Source: Ectopseudomonas guguanensis
GTDB taxonomy: Bacteria > Pseudomonadota > Gammaproteobacteria > Pseudomonadales > Pseudomonadaceae
NCBI RefSeq assembly: GCF_900104265.1
Contig: NZ_FNJJ01000005.1
Span: 1-64,000 of the forward strand
DNA: 64,000 nucleotides
Direction of reading: 5' to 3'
A program made the position numbers and the translations under genes. This document shows, in pieces, positions 46,374-58,213 of the stretch. The notes below the pieces were generated by a model. It was not told where the DNA came from. It was given only the letters and a program-made list of their open reading frames with translations, and searched no databases. Numbering within the stretch: the stretch's first letter is position 1; every line of letters begins with the position of its first letter.

Positions 46374-46565
46374 TCAGGCGCTGTGCTGCTGCAGGCGCAG
46401 CTGCTCGAAGCCGTCGTCCCAGCCGGCCTCCCAGGCGGCGGCGGGGATTTCCTCGGGGTAGGGCTGGCGATTCTTGGCCTGGCCGGTGAGGCCGGCCATA
46501 TAGCCTTGCTGGTAGGCCTTGGTCAGGCTCTCCAGGCTCCATTGCGGCGTGGCGTCTTCGGCCAT
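46374..46565 (-). CDS. Small Rmf/CrpP-like protein
   Basis: A 63-aa protein. YQQGYMAGLTGQAKNRQPYP followed by AWEAGWDDGFEQ resembles ribosome modulation factor (RGYQAGIxGRS...PY...WLxGW) and the related CrpP family. Rmf dimerises 70S ribosomes into inactive 100S particles in stationary phase; CrpP was described in connection with ciprofloxacin in P. aeruginosa, although that activity is disputed. The acidic tail makes this protein less basic than true Rmf, so ribosome binding is not assured. It sits alone between REPs and gshA on the same strand as gshA. Confidence 0.68.
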   Translation of the reverse strand: MAEDATPQWSLESLTKAYQQGYMAGLTGQAKNRQPYPEEIPAAAWEAGWDDGFEQLRLQQHSA

Positions 46566-46720
46566 GGGCGCTGCTCGTCTATCGTCCTTTACCCGGCAAT
46601 GCTAGCTTGCCGGGCGGCCCGGCATATGGCCGCCCATCCCGGGTTTTGCCCCGCTGGTTGGCTTTGTGATGAAGTCGACCTTTTTGGCCTGCCATCCCTG
46701 GCCGCTAGCCGTCGGGCCGA

Positions 46721-48301
46721 CTACACCGCCAGCGCCAGGATGCTCGCCTGGTAGGCGGCGACGAAGGCATCGAAATCACCCCTGGGCTGGGCCTCCAGTT
46801 CTGCCTGCTCGGCCAGGGAGTCGTGAGCGGCCTGCTCGAAGGCCTGCTGCCGCTCGGCGTCGAGTGGCCGGGCGCGGAAGTATTCGGCGTGACGCAGGCT
46901 CTGCTGCAGGGCGAAGTCGGTGAAGCTCTGGCCCTGCCGGAGAATCGCCAGCACCTGCGCCGAGGGCGTCATTTCCACGTCGGCGACCTTGGCCTGTTGT
47001 TGCGCCAGGGCCTCGACATGCGCGCCGCTGCCCTGGCTGCGGTCGAGCAGCTCGGCCAGCGGCAGGATGCGTTCGAGCAGCTCGCCGGCCCAGACCTTGA
47101 GTTCCACCTGTTGGCTGCCCTTGCGCAGATGCAGGCCGGGACGACGGCCTTCCTTGACCACCTTGAGGAAGTTGCTGGTGCAAGCGCTGCACTCGCCGTT
47201 TTCCAGCAGCGGGCTATCTGCCAGGGCACAGAACAGCAGGAAGGCGTCGATGAAGCGCGCCTGCGCCTCGTCGATGCCCAGCGGCAGGAAGGGGTTGATG
47301 TCCAGGCAGCGCACTTCCACGTACTGCACGCCACGGCTCATCAGCGCCTGGATCGGCCGTTCGCCGCTGTAGGTGACGCGTTTCGGGCGGATGCTCGAGT
47401 AGTACTCGTTCTCGATCTGCAGGATGTTGGTATTGAGCTGCAGCCACTCGTCGCCGCGCTTGGTACCGGCCTCGACATAGGCCGGGTAGGGCGTGCCGAC
47501 CGCCAGGCGCAGGCTATCGGTGTAGCTGGCCAGGTCGTTGTAGCAGGGGGTCAGGCCGGATTGCGCGCTGCTCTGGTAGCCCAGGTCGCTCATGCGCAGG
47601 CTGGTGGCGTACGGCAGGTACAGGGTGCTGGCGTCCAGCTCCTGCAACTGGTGCGGGCGGCCGCGCATGAAGCCCTTGTCCAGGGCCGGCGAGGCGCCGA
47701 ACAGGTACATCAGCAGCCAGCTGTAGCGACGGAAATTGCGGATCAGCGCGATATAGCGCGCCGACTGATAGTCACGCGCACTCTGCTCGCTGCCTTCGCT
47801 GTGCTGTTGCAGCTGCCACAGCCTCTCGGGCAGGGAGAAGTTGTAATGGATGCCGGCGATGCACTGCATGGTCTTGCCGTAACGCAGCGCCAGGCCCTTG
47901 CGATACACGTACTTGAGGCGGCCAATATTGGAGTTGCCGTAGCGGGCGATGGGAATGGTCTCCTCGTCCGGCAGGGCGCAGGGCATCGACGGGCTCCACA
48001 GCAGTTCGCCATCGAGCTTGTCGTAGGCGAAGCGGTGGATGCTGTCCAGTTCGGCGAGGGTGGCGGCTGGATCATTGGCGGTGCCGGTGATGAACTCCAG
48101 CAGCGACTCGGAATAGTCGGTGGTGATCTGCGCATGGGTCAGCGCCGAGCCCAGGGCCTGCGGGTGCGGGGTCAGGGCCAGTTGGCCATCGCGGTCGACG
48201 CGCAGGCATTCGCGCTCGATGCCGTGCAGACACTCACCCAGCAGGGACAGGTTGGCCGGCTCGCCGAGCTGAGCCAGGCGGCGGGAGAGAAGATCGCTCA
48301 A
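46721..48301 (-). CDS. gshA: Glutamate-cysteine ligase
   Basis: A 526-aa ligase that makes gamma-glutamylcysteine, the first step of glutathione synthesis. Motifs: [20 protein letters not shown] (Mg/glutamate site), [33 protein letters not shown] and [18 protein letters not shown]. The start is TTG 48301 ([13 protein letters not shown]), with AGGA 8 nt upstream; this gives the usual ~527-residue length. The frame upstream to 48352 shows no family similarity. Confidence 0.93.
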   Translation of the reverse strand: MSDLLSRRLAQLGEPANLSLLGECLHGIERECLRVDRDGQLALTPHPQALGSALTHAQITTDYSESLLEFITGTANDPAATLAELDSIHRFAYDKLDGELLWSPSMPCALPDEETIPIARYGNSNIGRLKYVYRKGLALRYGKTMQCIAGIHYNFSLPERLWQLQQHSEGSEQSARDYQSARYIALIRNFRRYSWLLMYLFGASPALDKGFMRGRPHQLQELDASTLYLPYATSLRMSDLGYQSSAQSGLTPCYNDLASYTDSLRLAVGTPYPAYVEAGTKRGDEWLQLNTNILQIENEYYSSIRPKRVTYSGERPIQALMSRGVQYVEVRCLDINPFLPLGIDEAQARFIDAFLLFCALADSPLLENGECSACTSNFLKVVKEGRRPGLHLRKGSQQVELKVWAGELLERILPLAELLDRSQGSGAHVEALAQQQAKVADVEMTPSAQVLAILRQGQSFTDFALQQSLRHAEYFRARPLDAERQQAFEQAAHDSLAEQAELEAQPRGDFDAFVAAYQASILALAV

Positions 48302-48403
48302 GATGCAATTCCTAACTGGGCAGTCGCCACAATATGGGGATCGCCCCTGCACTCTGCAAGGGGCGAACGGTTTGCCAGATTAGACCAGACCGAGCGCGGG
48401 CGA

Positions 48404-48786
48404 TTACACGCAGGCGAAGGTGCCTTGCGCCTTGGCGACCAGCTTGTCGCCCTGCAGCACTTCGGCTTCCACCACCTGTGTGCGGCGACCGGCGTGCAGC
48501 ACCTTGGCGTGGCACAGCACGTTGCCCTCGGATACCGGGCGGATGTAGTTGATCTTGCACTCCAGGGTCACGCTGCTCGGGCCGCCATCGCCCAGGCTAT
48601 GGCTGGCCTGACCCATGGCGGTGTCGATCAGCGAGAACAGCGCGCCGCCGTGCAGCTTGCCGTGCAGGTTGCGCAGCTCGTCGGTGAGAGTCAGGCGCAC
48701 GCGCGCCTCGCCGCCGCCGACCTGGAGAATCTCCAGCCCGAGCAGGCGGGAGAAGGCGCTGCTCGCGCCCACCTCCTGTGCGCTGC

Positions 48787-48790
<4 letters not shown>
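48404..48790 (-). CDS. PaaI-family hotdog thioesterase
   Basis: A 128-aa single hotdog domain. [22 protein letters not shown] carries the HGG loop and the catalytic Asp of PaaI-type acyl-CoA thioesterases, and [10 protein letters not shown] forms the central strand. The substrate is unknown. Its start overlaps the tex stop by 4 bp, so it is translated from the tex message. Confidence 0.9.
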
Positions 48791-51111
<2,321 letters not shown>

Positions 51112-51317
51112 AGATAAAGCTACCCACACTGGAACGACTAGGGTGGCCGCAGGGATGCAGGCCAGATACAAAAGCGGCGCATTATAAACACCGCGTTCAG
51201 GGGTGCTGGGAACCGTTCGGGGAAAAATCTGCTAACAATGGCTAAAGCGCCCACTCAAGCGCCTGAGCGATAATGCCGCCACTTGCCGTCCTTAGTACGG
51301 CTGTCCAAGGAGACGCC

Positions 51318-52055
51318 ATGACCCAGACCGCTGCTACTGTCGCCGAAGGCGAGAAGATTCTCATCGTCGATGACGACGCCCGTCTGCGCCGCCTGCTCGA
51401 GCGCTTCTTCGACGAGCAGGGCTACCGGGTACGCGCGGTGGAGAACGTCGAGCAGATGGACCGTCTGCTGGCGCGCGAACTGTTCAATCTGGTGGTGCTG
51501 GACCTGATGCTGCCCGGCGAGGATGGCCTGTCCGCGTGCCGCCGCCTGCGCGAATCGAACAACCAGATCCCGATCATCATGCTCACCGCCAAGGGCGACG
51601 AGTCCAGCCGTATCCAGGGCCTGGAACTTGGCGCCGACGATTACCTGGCCAAGCCCTTCAACCCGCGCGAACTGCTGGCGCGGATCAAGGCCGTGCTGCG
51701 TCGCCAGGTGCCGGTGGTGCCGGGCGCACCCGGTACCGAGGACGAGAGCGTGAGCTTCGGCGAGTACGAGCTGTCGCTGGCCACCCGCGAGCTGAAGAAG
51801 GGTGATCAGGTGCACATGCTCACCACCGGCGAATTCGCCGTGCTCAAGGCCCTGGTGCAGCACGCTCGCGAGCCGCTGACCCGCGACAAGCTGATGAACC
51901 TGGCCCGCGGCCGCGAATGGGACGCCCTGGAGCGCTCCATCGACGTGCAGATCAGCCGCCTGCGCCGCCTGATCGAGCCGGACCCGTCCAAGCCGCGCTA
52001 TATCCAGACCGTCTGGGGTGTGGGTTACGTGTTCGTTCCTGACGGCAACAAGTGA
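51318..52055 (+). CDS. ompR: OmpR-type response regulator (AmgR)
   Basis: A 245-aa regulator. The receiver domain has KILIVDDDARLRRLLERFF, the phosphoacceptor Asp in LVVLDLMLPGEDG and Lys in DYLAKPFNPRELL. The winged-helix domain has LTTGEFAVLKALVQHAREPL and RSIDVQISRLRRLIE...IQTVWGVGYVFVP. In P. aeruginosa the orthologue in this position is AmgR, which with AmgS responds to membrane damage from misfolded proteins such as those caused by aminoglycosides. The sensor gene follows after a REPIN. Confidence 0.93.
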   Translation: MTQTAATVAEGEKILIVDDDARLRRLLERFFDEQGYRVRAVENVEQMDRLLARELFNLVVLDLMLPGEDGLSACRRLRESNNQIPIIMLTAKGDESSRIQGLELGADDYLAKPFNPRELLARIKAVLRRQVPVVPGAPGTEDESVSFGEYELSLATRELKKGDQVHMLTTGEFAVLKALVQHAREPLTRDKLMNLARGREWDALERSIDVQISRLRRLIEPDPSKPRYIQTVWGVGYVFVPDGNK

Positions 52056-52058
52056 CGC

Positions 52059-52119
52059 GTAGGAGCGAGCGCGGCTCGCGAATTGAAGTAACGTTTCCGC
52101 GAGCCGCGCTCGCTCCTAC
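52059..52119. repeat. REPIN between ompR and envZ
   Basis: GTAGGAGCGAGCGCGGCTCGCG is followed by the inverted CGCGAGCCGCGCTCGCTCCTAC. It begins 3 bp after the ompR stop codon and ends 12 bp before the envZ ATG, filling the intergenic gap. Confidence 0.85.
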
Positions 52120-52131
52120 GGTTCTGTGCTG

Positions 52132-53448
52132 ATGAAAGCCCCCTACTGGTTCCCGCAAAGCTTCTTCGCCCGCACCCTGTGGCTGGTGCTCATCGTCGTG
52201 CTGTTTTCCAAGGCACTGACGCTGGTGTACCTGATGATGAACGAGGACGTGCTGGTCGATCGCCAGTACAGCCATGGCGCGGCGCTGACCCTGCGTGCCT
52301 ACTGGGCAGCGAACCCCGAGGACCGCGACCATATCGCCCAGGCCGCCGGGCTCAAGCGCATCCCGCGCGACAAGGTGCCGGCCAGCGAGCAGCACTGGCC
52401 CTACAGCGAAATCTTCCAGCGGCAGATGCAGACCGAACTTGGCCCCGACACCGAAACCCGGGTGCGCGCCACCACGCCGCCGGCGCTCTGGGTGCATGCG
52501 CCGAGCCTCGGCGATGGCTGGGTGCGGGTGCCGATGTACCCGCATCCGCTGCGTGGCCAGCGGATCTGGAGCGTGCTCGGCTGGTTCCTCGGCATCGGCC
52601 TGCTTTCCACCGCAGCGGCCTGGATCTTCGTGCGTCAGCTCAACGCACCGCTCAAGCGCCTGGTCTACGCCGCGCGCCAGCTTGGCCAGGGCCGTAGCGT
52701 GCGCCTGCCGGTGGGCGATACACCGAGCGAGATGACCGAGGTGTACCGCGCCTTCAACCAGATGGCCGAGGATGTCGAGCAGGCCGGCCGCGAGCGCGAG
52801 CTGATGCTGGCGGGGGTTTCCCACGACCTGCGCACGCCGCTGACGCGCCTGCGTCTGGCCCTGGAGTTCATGGACAACGATTCCGAGCTGACCGAGGACA
52901 TGGTGCGCGACATCGAGGACATGGACGCCATCCTCGATCAGTTCCTCGCCTTCATCCGCGACGGCCGCGACGAGCCGGTGGAGGAGGCCGACTTCCCCGA
53001 ACTGGTGCGCGAAACCCTGGCGCCCTACAACCAGGGCGGCGAGCGGGTGCGCCTGTGCCTGGAAGCGATTCCGCCATTCCCGCTGCGCCGCGTGTCGACC
53101 AAGCGCCTGCTCACCAACCTGGTGGAGAATGCGCTCAACCATGGCGGCGGCGACGCCGTCGAGGTGGTCGCCAGCCTGGCCGGTGATCACAGTGCGCCCT
53201 ATGTGGTGCTGAGCGTGCTGGACCGCGGCAACGGCATCGATCCGGCCGAGCTGGACAGCATCTTCAACCCCTTCATCCGTGGCGACCGGGCCCGTGGCGG
53301 ACGCGGTACCGGCCTCGGCCTTGCCATCGTCAAGCGCATCGCCGCGCTGCATGGTGGCAGCGTCGAATTGCGCAACCGCAGCGGCGGCGGTCTCGAGGCG
53401 CGGGTGCGTCTGCCGCTGGGGCTGCTGTTGCCGCGCGACGCGGTCTAG
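52132..53448 (+). CDS. envZ: EnvZ-type sensor histidine kinase (AmgS)
   Basis: A 438-aa inner-membrane kinase. Helix 1 is LWLVLIVVLFSKALTLVYL (about 13-31) and helix 2 is VLGWFLGIGLLSTAAAWIF (about 147-165), with a periplasmic domain between. A HAMP domain follows. The phosphoacceptor histidine is in GVSHDLRTPLTRLRL, and the ATPase N, G1 and G2 boxes are NLVENALNHGG, DRGNGIDP and GRGTGLGLAI. ATG 52132 is used; a GTG six bases earlier is possible. No Shine-Dalgarno is visible because a REPIN occupies the upstream gap. Confidence 0.92.
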   Translation: MKAPYWFPQSFFARTLWLVLIVVLFSKALTLVYLMMNEDVLVDRQYSHGAALTLRAYWAANPEDRDHIAQAAGLKRIPRDKVPASEQHWPYSEIFQRQMQTELGPDTETRVRATTPPALWVHAPSLGDGWVRVPMYPHPLRGQRIWSVLGWFLGIGLLSTAAAWIFVRQLNAPLKRLVYAARQLGQGRSVRLPVGDTPSEMTEVYRAFNQMAEDVEQAGRERELMLAGVSHDLRTPLTRLRLALEFMDNDSELTEDMVRDIEDMDAILDQFLAFIRDGRDEPVEEADFPELVRETLAPYNQGGERVRLCLEAIPPFPLRRVSTKRLLTNLVENALNHGGGDAVEVVASLAGDHSAPYVVLSVLDRGNGIDPAELDSIFNPFIRGDRARGGRGTGLGLAIVKRIAALHGGSVELRNRSGGGLEARVRLPLGLLLPRDAV

Positions 53449-53545
53449 GCGGAGCGTCCCAAGACCGCGCCCTGGTGCTGGCAATCTGCTGCCAAGCACT
53501 TCGGCGCTGGGCTATGCTGTGCCAGCGCATCAACTCGAGGCCCGC

Positions 53546-56500
53546 ATGCCCGCCGCCTTCCCCGACCGCTTGCCCAACTGGACCTGGTGGCTGCCGCTGC
53601 CGATATTCCACCTGGCAACCTGGATTTCCCTGGCGACCCGTCTGAACGACGGCGTGGCGCTGTGCTACCTGCCCCTGGTGCTCGGCCTGGCGCTGTGCCT
53701 GTGGTGGGGGCCTCGGGTGCTGCCGGCGCTCTACCTCAATGCCCTGTTCAGCGTGCCGTTATGGGGCCTGCCCTGGCAGTGGGCGCCGCTCTATGCCGTG
53801 CCGGAAACCGCCGCCGTGGCCCTGGGCTGGTGGTTGTTGCAGCGCCAGTCGTTCGATCCGGCACTGGGGCGCTTGCGCGATGTGCTGAGGTTTCTCGCCT
53901 TCGCCGTGCTGATGCCGGCCACCCTGGTAGCCCTCGGCCTGCAGAGCAATCTCTGGCTTACCGGCTTCCAGGGCGATGAGCAGTGGGCGCAGGCGAGCCT
54001 GGCGGTCTGGTTGAGCGACACCATCAACCTGCTGGCGCTGACGGCGCCCTTGCTGGCCCTCTGCACGCCGCTGCTGCATGCCCGCGGCTGGCTGCGCGAG
54101 CGGGGTCGGGTCAAGGCCTCGCCGCTGGCCATCAGCCGCTCGCCAGGTGACTGGCTGCTGGCCGCCGGCGTGCTGCTGGTGCTGATGACGCTCAGCGCCA
54201 GCCTGCCGGCCCAATTCGCCCTGCCGCTGCTGGGGCTGAGCATGCTGGTGCTGGCGTTGCGTCATGCCTTCGTGGGCGCCCTGTATGGCGTGCTGCTGGT
54301 GTACGCCGCCACCCTGCCATTGCCGCTCTGGCGTGACCGCTTGAGTTTTGCCGAAGTCGACCTGCAGCTTAATCAGCTGCATTTCGTCGTGCTGTTGCTG
54401 ATGGGCGCGACACTGGTGGTGGGGCGTGCGCTCAGTGACCTGCGCCAGGCGCTGGCGCGTAGCGCGCAGATGCAGCAGCAACTGGCGCGCGCCAACCTGG
54501 CCATGGAGGCCACCCCGCTGGGCGTGACCATCGCCGACGCGCGCCAGGCCGACCTGCCGCTGGTCTACTGCAATGCGGCGTTCAGCCAGATAACCGGCTA
54601 CCGCGCCGAGGAGGTGCTGGGGCGCAACTGCCGCTTCCTGCTCGGCGAGGATCGCGCCCAGCTCGAGCTGCAACCCCTGCGTGCGGCCCTGCGCGATGGC
54701 CGCAGTGGTCATGCCGTGGTGCGCAACTACCGCAAGGACGGCCAGCCGTTCTGGAACGAGGTGGTGCTGGCACCGATGCGCGACGATCAGGGCATCAGTC
54801 ATTTCGTCGGCCTGCAGCAGGATGTCACGGCGCGCGTGGAGCTGGCGGCGCAGGTCGAGCAGCAGCGCTCGCAACTGCTGCGGCAGAACCACCTGTTCAG
54901 CCAGACCGAGGACATCGCCAACCTGGGCGGCTGGGTGTTCGAACTCGGCGATTCCAGCCTGTTCTGGAGCGACGGCTGCTACCGCATCGTCGAGCGTGAC
55001 ATCCATCTGGGGCCGCCCAGTTTCGAACAGGCGCTGCATTACTACGACGCGCCGAGTCAGGCGCTGATCATCGAGACCCTGCAGGCGGCGCTGGGCGAGC
55101 TCGACGAGTTCGACATCGAACTGCGGCTGGCGGCGCGCCTCGGCGGGCGTCTGGTGCGGGTGCGGGGCATGGCCGAGCGCGATGACGACGGCAGCCTGGT
55201 GCGCATCTATGGCGTGGTGCAGGACATCAGCGAGCGCCGGCGTACCGAGTCGCAGCTGCGCGAGCGTGACGAGCGCCTGCGCCTGTTTTTCGAGGCGCCG
55301 CTGATCGGCATGGCGCTGACCACCCAGAGCTTCGGCTGGGAAGAGGTCAACCAGAAACTGTGCAGCATCCTCGGGCGCAGCCGCGACGAGCTGTTGGCCA
55401 GCAGTTGGCAGCAGCTGTCGCACCCGGAGGACCTGGCGGCCGAGCAGGCCAGCGTGGAGCAGGTGCTGCTGGGCGACAGCGACGGTTTCGAGATGGACAA
55501 GCGCTTCCTGCGCGCCGACGGTCAGGTGGTGTTCACCCGCGTCAGCCTGCGTGCCGTGCGCGCTACTGCCGGGCGGCAGACCCTGTTCCTGCTGCTGGTC
55601 GAGGACATCAGCGCGCGGCACCAGGCCGAAGCGCGTTATCGGACCCTGGTCGAGCATGCGCCCGAGGCGATCCTGCTGTTCAACCCGGATGGCGGCATCG
55701 TCGAGTGCAACGAGAACGCCCTGCGCCTGTTCCGCTATCGCCGCGAAGAGCTGCTCGGCAAGACGATCCAGAGCATCAGCCCGTTGCGCCAGGGCGATGG
55801 TCGTCTGTCCTCGCGCGCCGGCAGGGAGCATTTGCAGCGGGCCATCGCCGGTGACACGCCGGTGTTCGAGTGGACCCACCGTGACAGCGCCGGGCGCCAG
55901 CTGCCCTGCGAGGTGCGCCTGGTACGCATGCCCGGCGAGGAGCTGCTGGTTCGCGCCAGCGTCACCGACATCTCCGAGCGCCAGCGTTACCAGCGCGAGA
56001 TCGAGCGCCTGGCCTACAGCGACGAGCTGACCGGCCTGCCCAACCGGCGCCTGCTGCTCGACCGCCTGCAGCATGCCATGGACCGGGAGAATCGCGAGGG
56101 CAGCCTGGGCGCCCTGCTGTTCATCGATCTGGATCACTTCAAGACGGTCAACGACAGCCTCGGCCACCTGGTCGGCGATGCCCTGCTGGTCGAGGTGACC
56201 ACCCGCCTGGCTGGCGAACTGCGCACCGAGGACACCCTGGCGCGCCTGGGGGGCGACGAGTTCGTGGTGCTGCTCGAGGCGCTCGGCAACGAGCCGCAGG
56301 CCGTTGCCGAACAAGCCGCCGCGGTGGGCGAGAAGTTGCTGCGCGGCCTGCAGGGCAGTTGCCTGATCGACGGTCACGAGCTGGCGATCAGCGCCAGTAT
56401 CGGCATCGCCCTGCATCCGCTGGGCCTGCAGCACGCGGCGGACATTCTCAAGCAGGCCGACACGGCCATGTACCGGGCCAAGCATGCCGGGCGCAATGCC

Positions 56501-57310
56501 CTGCACTTCTTCGCCCCGGAGATGCAGGCGGCCATCGACCAGCGCCTGCAGCTGCAAAGCGAGCTGCGCCAGGCCATTGCCCGTCAGCAGCTGCAGCTGG
56601 TGTTCCAGCCGCAGCTGATGCTGGCCGAAGACTCGGTCGCCGGTGCCGAGGTGCTGCTGCGCTGGATACACCCCGAGCGTGGCGAGATCGCGCCGGATCA
56701 GTTCATCCCGCTGGCCGAGGAAACCGGGCTGATCCAGGATATCGGCCAGTGGGTGCTGGAGCAGGCCTGTGCGGCCCTGGCGCGCTGGCAGGCGCAATGG
56801 CCGCGCCTGGTGCTGGCGGTCAACCTCAGCCCGCGCGAACTGCGCCAGGCCGGCTGCGTGGAGCGCGTCGAGCGCTGCCTGCGCGATCACGGTGTGCCGG
56901 CGCAGGCGCTGGAGCTGGAGATCACCGAAGGCGTGCTGCTCGAGGACGTCGAGCGCTGCATCGGCCACATGCAACGGCTCAAGGTGCAGGGGGTGCGCTT
57001 CGCCATCGACGATTTCGGCACCGGCTACTCGTCGCTGACCTACCTCAAGCGCCTGCCGCTGGACCGCCTGAAGATCGACCGCAGTTTCGTCGCCGACCTG
57101 GACGGCGCGGCCAGTGGGCGCATGCTGGTGCAGACCATTCTGATGATTGCGCGCAATCTGGATCTGGAGTGCGTGGCCGAAGGCATCGAGCACGACAGCC
57201 AGCTGGCGCTGCTGCGCGAGCAGGGCTGCGCGCTGGGGCAGGGCTATCTGTTCGGCCGGCCGATGACCGAGACGGAGTTTCTCGCCTGGCTGCAGGCGCG
57301 CTCGCGCTGA
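53546..57310 (+). CDS. MASE1-LOV-PAS-GGDEF-EAL dual c-di-GMP protein, putative blue-light receptor
   Basis: A 1254-aa membrane protein. Residues ~1-300 form a MASE1 sensor with about eight helices (FHLATWISL, CYLPLVLGLALCLWWGPRVL). Residues ~320-430 are a PAS domain with the LOV hallmarks VYCNAAFSQITGY, GRNCRFLLGE (candidate flavin-adduct Cys362), NYRKDGQPFWNE and FVGLQQDVT. Three more PAS domains follow (~455-810). The GGDEF domain has RLGGDEF with an RTED I-site. The EAL domain has EVLLRW in place of EAL plus all further catalytic blocks (NLSPRE, ELEITEG, DDFGTGYSS, KIDRSF, EGIE). Synthase and phosphodiesterase sites both look intact. The start is ATG 53546. Confidence 0.88.
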   Translation: MPAAFPDRLPNWTWWLPLPIFHLATWISLATRLNDGVALCYLPLVLGLALCLWWGPRVLPALYLNALFSVPLWGLPWQWAPLYAVPETAAVALGWWLLQRQSFDPALGRLRDVLRFLAFAVLMPATLVALGLQSNLWLTGFQGDEQWAQASLAVWLSDTINLLALTAPLLALCTPLLHARGWLRERGRVKASPLAISRSPGDWLLAAGVLLVLMTLSASLPAQFALPLLGLSMLVLALRHAFVGALYGVLLVYAATLPLPLWRDRLSFAEVDLQLNQLHFVVLLLMGATLVVGRALSDLRQALARSAQMQQQLARANLAMEATPLGVTIADARQADLPLVYCNAAFSQITGYRAEEVLGRNCRFLLGEDRAQLELQPLRAALRDGRSGHAVVRNYRKDGQPFWNEVVLAPMRDDQGISHFVGLQQDVTARVELAAQVEQQRSQLLRQNHLFSQTEDIANLGGWVFELGDSSLFWSDGCYRIVERDIHLGPPSFEQALHYYDAPSQALIIETLQAALGELDEFDIELRLAARLGGRLVRVRGMAERDDDGSLVRIYGVVQDISERRRTESQLRERDERLRLFFEAPLIGMALTTQSFGWEEVNQKLCSILGRSRDELLASSWQQLSHPEDLAAEQASVEQVLLGDSDGFEMDKRFLRADGQVVFTRVSLRAVRATAGRQTLFLLLVEDISARHQAEARYRTLVEHAPEAILLFNPDGGIVECNENALRLFRYRREELLGKTIQSISPLRQGDGRLSSRAGREHLQRAIAGDTPVFEWTHRDSAGRQLPCEVRLVRMPGEELLVRASVTDISERQRYQREIERLAYSDELTGLPNRRLLLDRLQHAMDRENREGSLGALLFIDLDHFKTVNDSLGHLVGDALLVEVTTRLAGELRTEDTLARLGGDEFVVLLEALGNEPQAVAEQAAAVGEKLLRGLQGSCLIDGHELAISASIGIALHPLGLQHAADILKQADTAMYRAKHAGRNALHFFAPEMQAAIDQRLQLQSELRQAIARQQLQLVFQPQLMLAEDSVAGAEVLLRWIHPERGEIAPDQFIPLAEETGLIQDIGQWVLEQACAALARWQAQWPRLVLAVNLSPRELRQAGCVERVERCLRDHGVPAQALELEITEGVLLEDVERCIGHMQRLKVQGVRFAIDDFGTGYSSLTYLKRLPLDRLKIDRSFVADLDGAASGRMLVQTILMIARNLDLECVAEGIEHDSQLALLREQGCALGQGYLFGRPMTETEFLAWLQARSR

Positions 57311-57316
57311 GGCGAA

Positions 57317-58213
57317 TCACCAGCTCAGGCGGTTGGCGCTGAGCCGCGCCTTTTGCCCGTAGGGCCAGGGATGGTTGAGGTCACCATGGCCGCTGGGCAG
57401 GTCGCCGTACAGCGGTACGCCCAGCGGTGCCAGGTATTCGCCGATGATCTGCTCCAGGCTGTGGTGCACGCCGCGCCGCGGGCAGTCGGTGAAGCTGCCC
57501 AGGCACACCGCCCGCGGCTTTCTCCCGGCGAAGCTGTGCAGCAGTTGCCAGAGACTGCGCTCCAGACGGTAGTAGGGCTCGCCAACGTCTTCCAGAATCA
57601 GGATCGAATCCTCGGCCAGACGCATTCCCGCGTCCGTGCCGCAGACGCTGGCCAGCGCCGTCAGGTTGCCGCCCTGCAGGGTGCCCTCGATGGCATGTTG
57701 CGGGCCGCTGATATGGCGCAGCGGCAGCTGCCGGTGCTGGCCCTCGAGCAGGCTCCACAGTGCCTGCATCGAAGCCAGGCGTTCGCGCTGGCCTCCTGGC
57801 GCTGACAGCACCTGATGGCCGAGCGCGGTGGCCACCGGGCCATGAATGGCGGGCAGACCGCGCCGGGCAAAGGCCTCCAGCAGAATCGACAGGTCGGAGA
57901 AGCCGATCAGCGGGCGCGGGCTGGCCTGGCTCAGCAAGGTCCAGTCGATATCCGCCACCAGTTGCGCGCAACCGTAGCCGCCGCGCAGGCACCAGACGGC
58001 GGCGATATCGGGCAGGGCGAAGGCCTGGTGCAGATCCTCCAGGCGCTGCTCCGGCGTGCCGGCCAGGTAACGATGGCGGGCGCGCACGTGGCGCCCCAGG
58101 TGGTAGCGCAGACCCAGTACATCGAGCTGCGCCAGGGTCGCTTCCAGTACGTCTTCGGCAATGGCGGCGGCGGGGGCGATCAGCGCCAGGCGGCCGGCGA
58201 AGGCTCGGCTCAT
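57317..58213 (-). CDS. ldcA: LD-carboxypeptidase (muropeptide recycling)
   Basis: A 298-aa S66-family serine peptidase that removes the terminal D-Ala from muramoyl tetrapeptides in the cytoplasm. The catalytic serine is in [19 protein letters not shown]; the Glu is in [16 protein letters not shown] and the His in [28 protein letters not shown] is the conserved N-terminal strand. The start overlaps the rimK stop by 4 bp, and the stop lies 6 bp from the end of the convergent LOV-GGDEF-EAL gene. Confidence 0.92.
   Translation of the reverse strand: MSRAFAGRLALIAPAAAIAEDVLEATLAQLDVLGLRYHLGRHVRARHRYLAGTPEQRLEDLHQAFALPDIAAVWCLRGGYGCAQLVADIDWTLLSQASPRPLIGFSDLSILLEAFARRGLPAIHGPVATALGHQVLSAPGGQRERLASMQALWSLLEGQHRQLPLRHISGPQHAIEGTLQGGNLTALASVCGTDAGMRLAEDSILILEDVGEPYYRLERSLWQLLHSFAGRKPRAVCLGSFTDCPRRGVHHSLEQIIGEYLAPLGVPLYGDLPSGHGDLNHPWPYGQKARLSANRLSW

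Noticed and set aside
53759..57193. 1144-codon open frame on the minus strand
   Set aside because: It is fully antisense to the MASE1-LOV-GGDEF-EAL gene; its Gln/His/Leu-rich translation has no family motif and is a GC-rich codon shadow.
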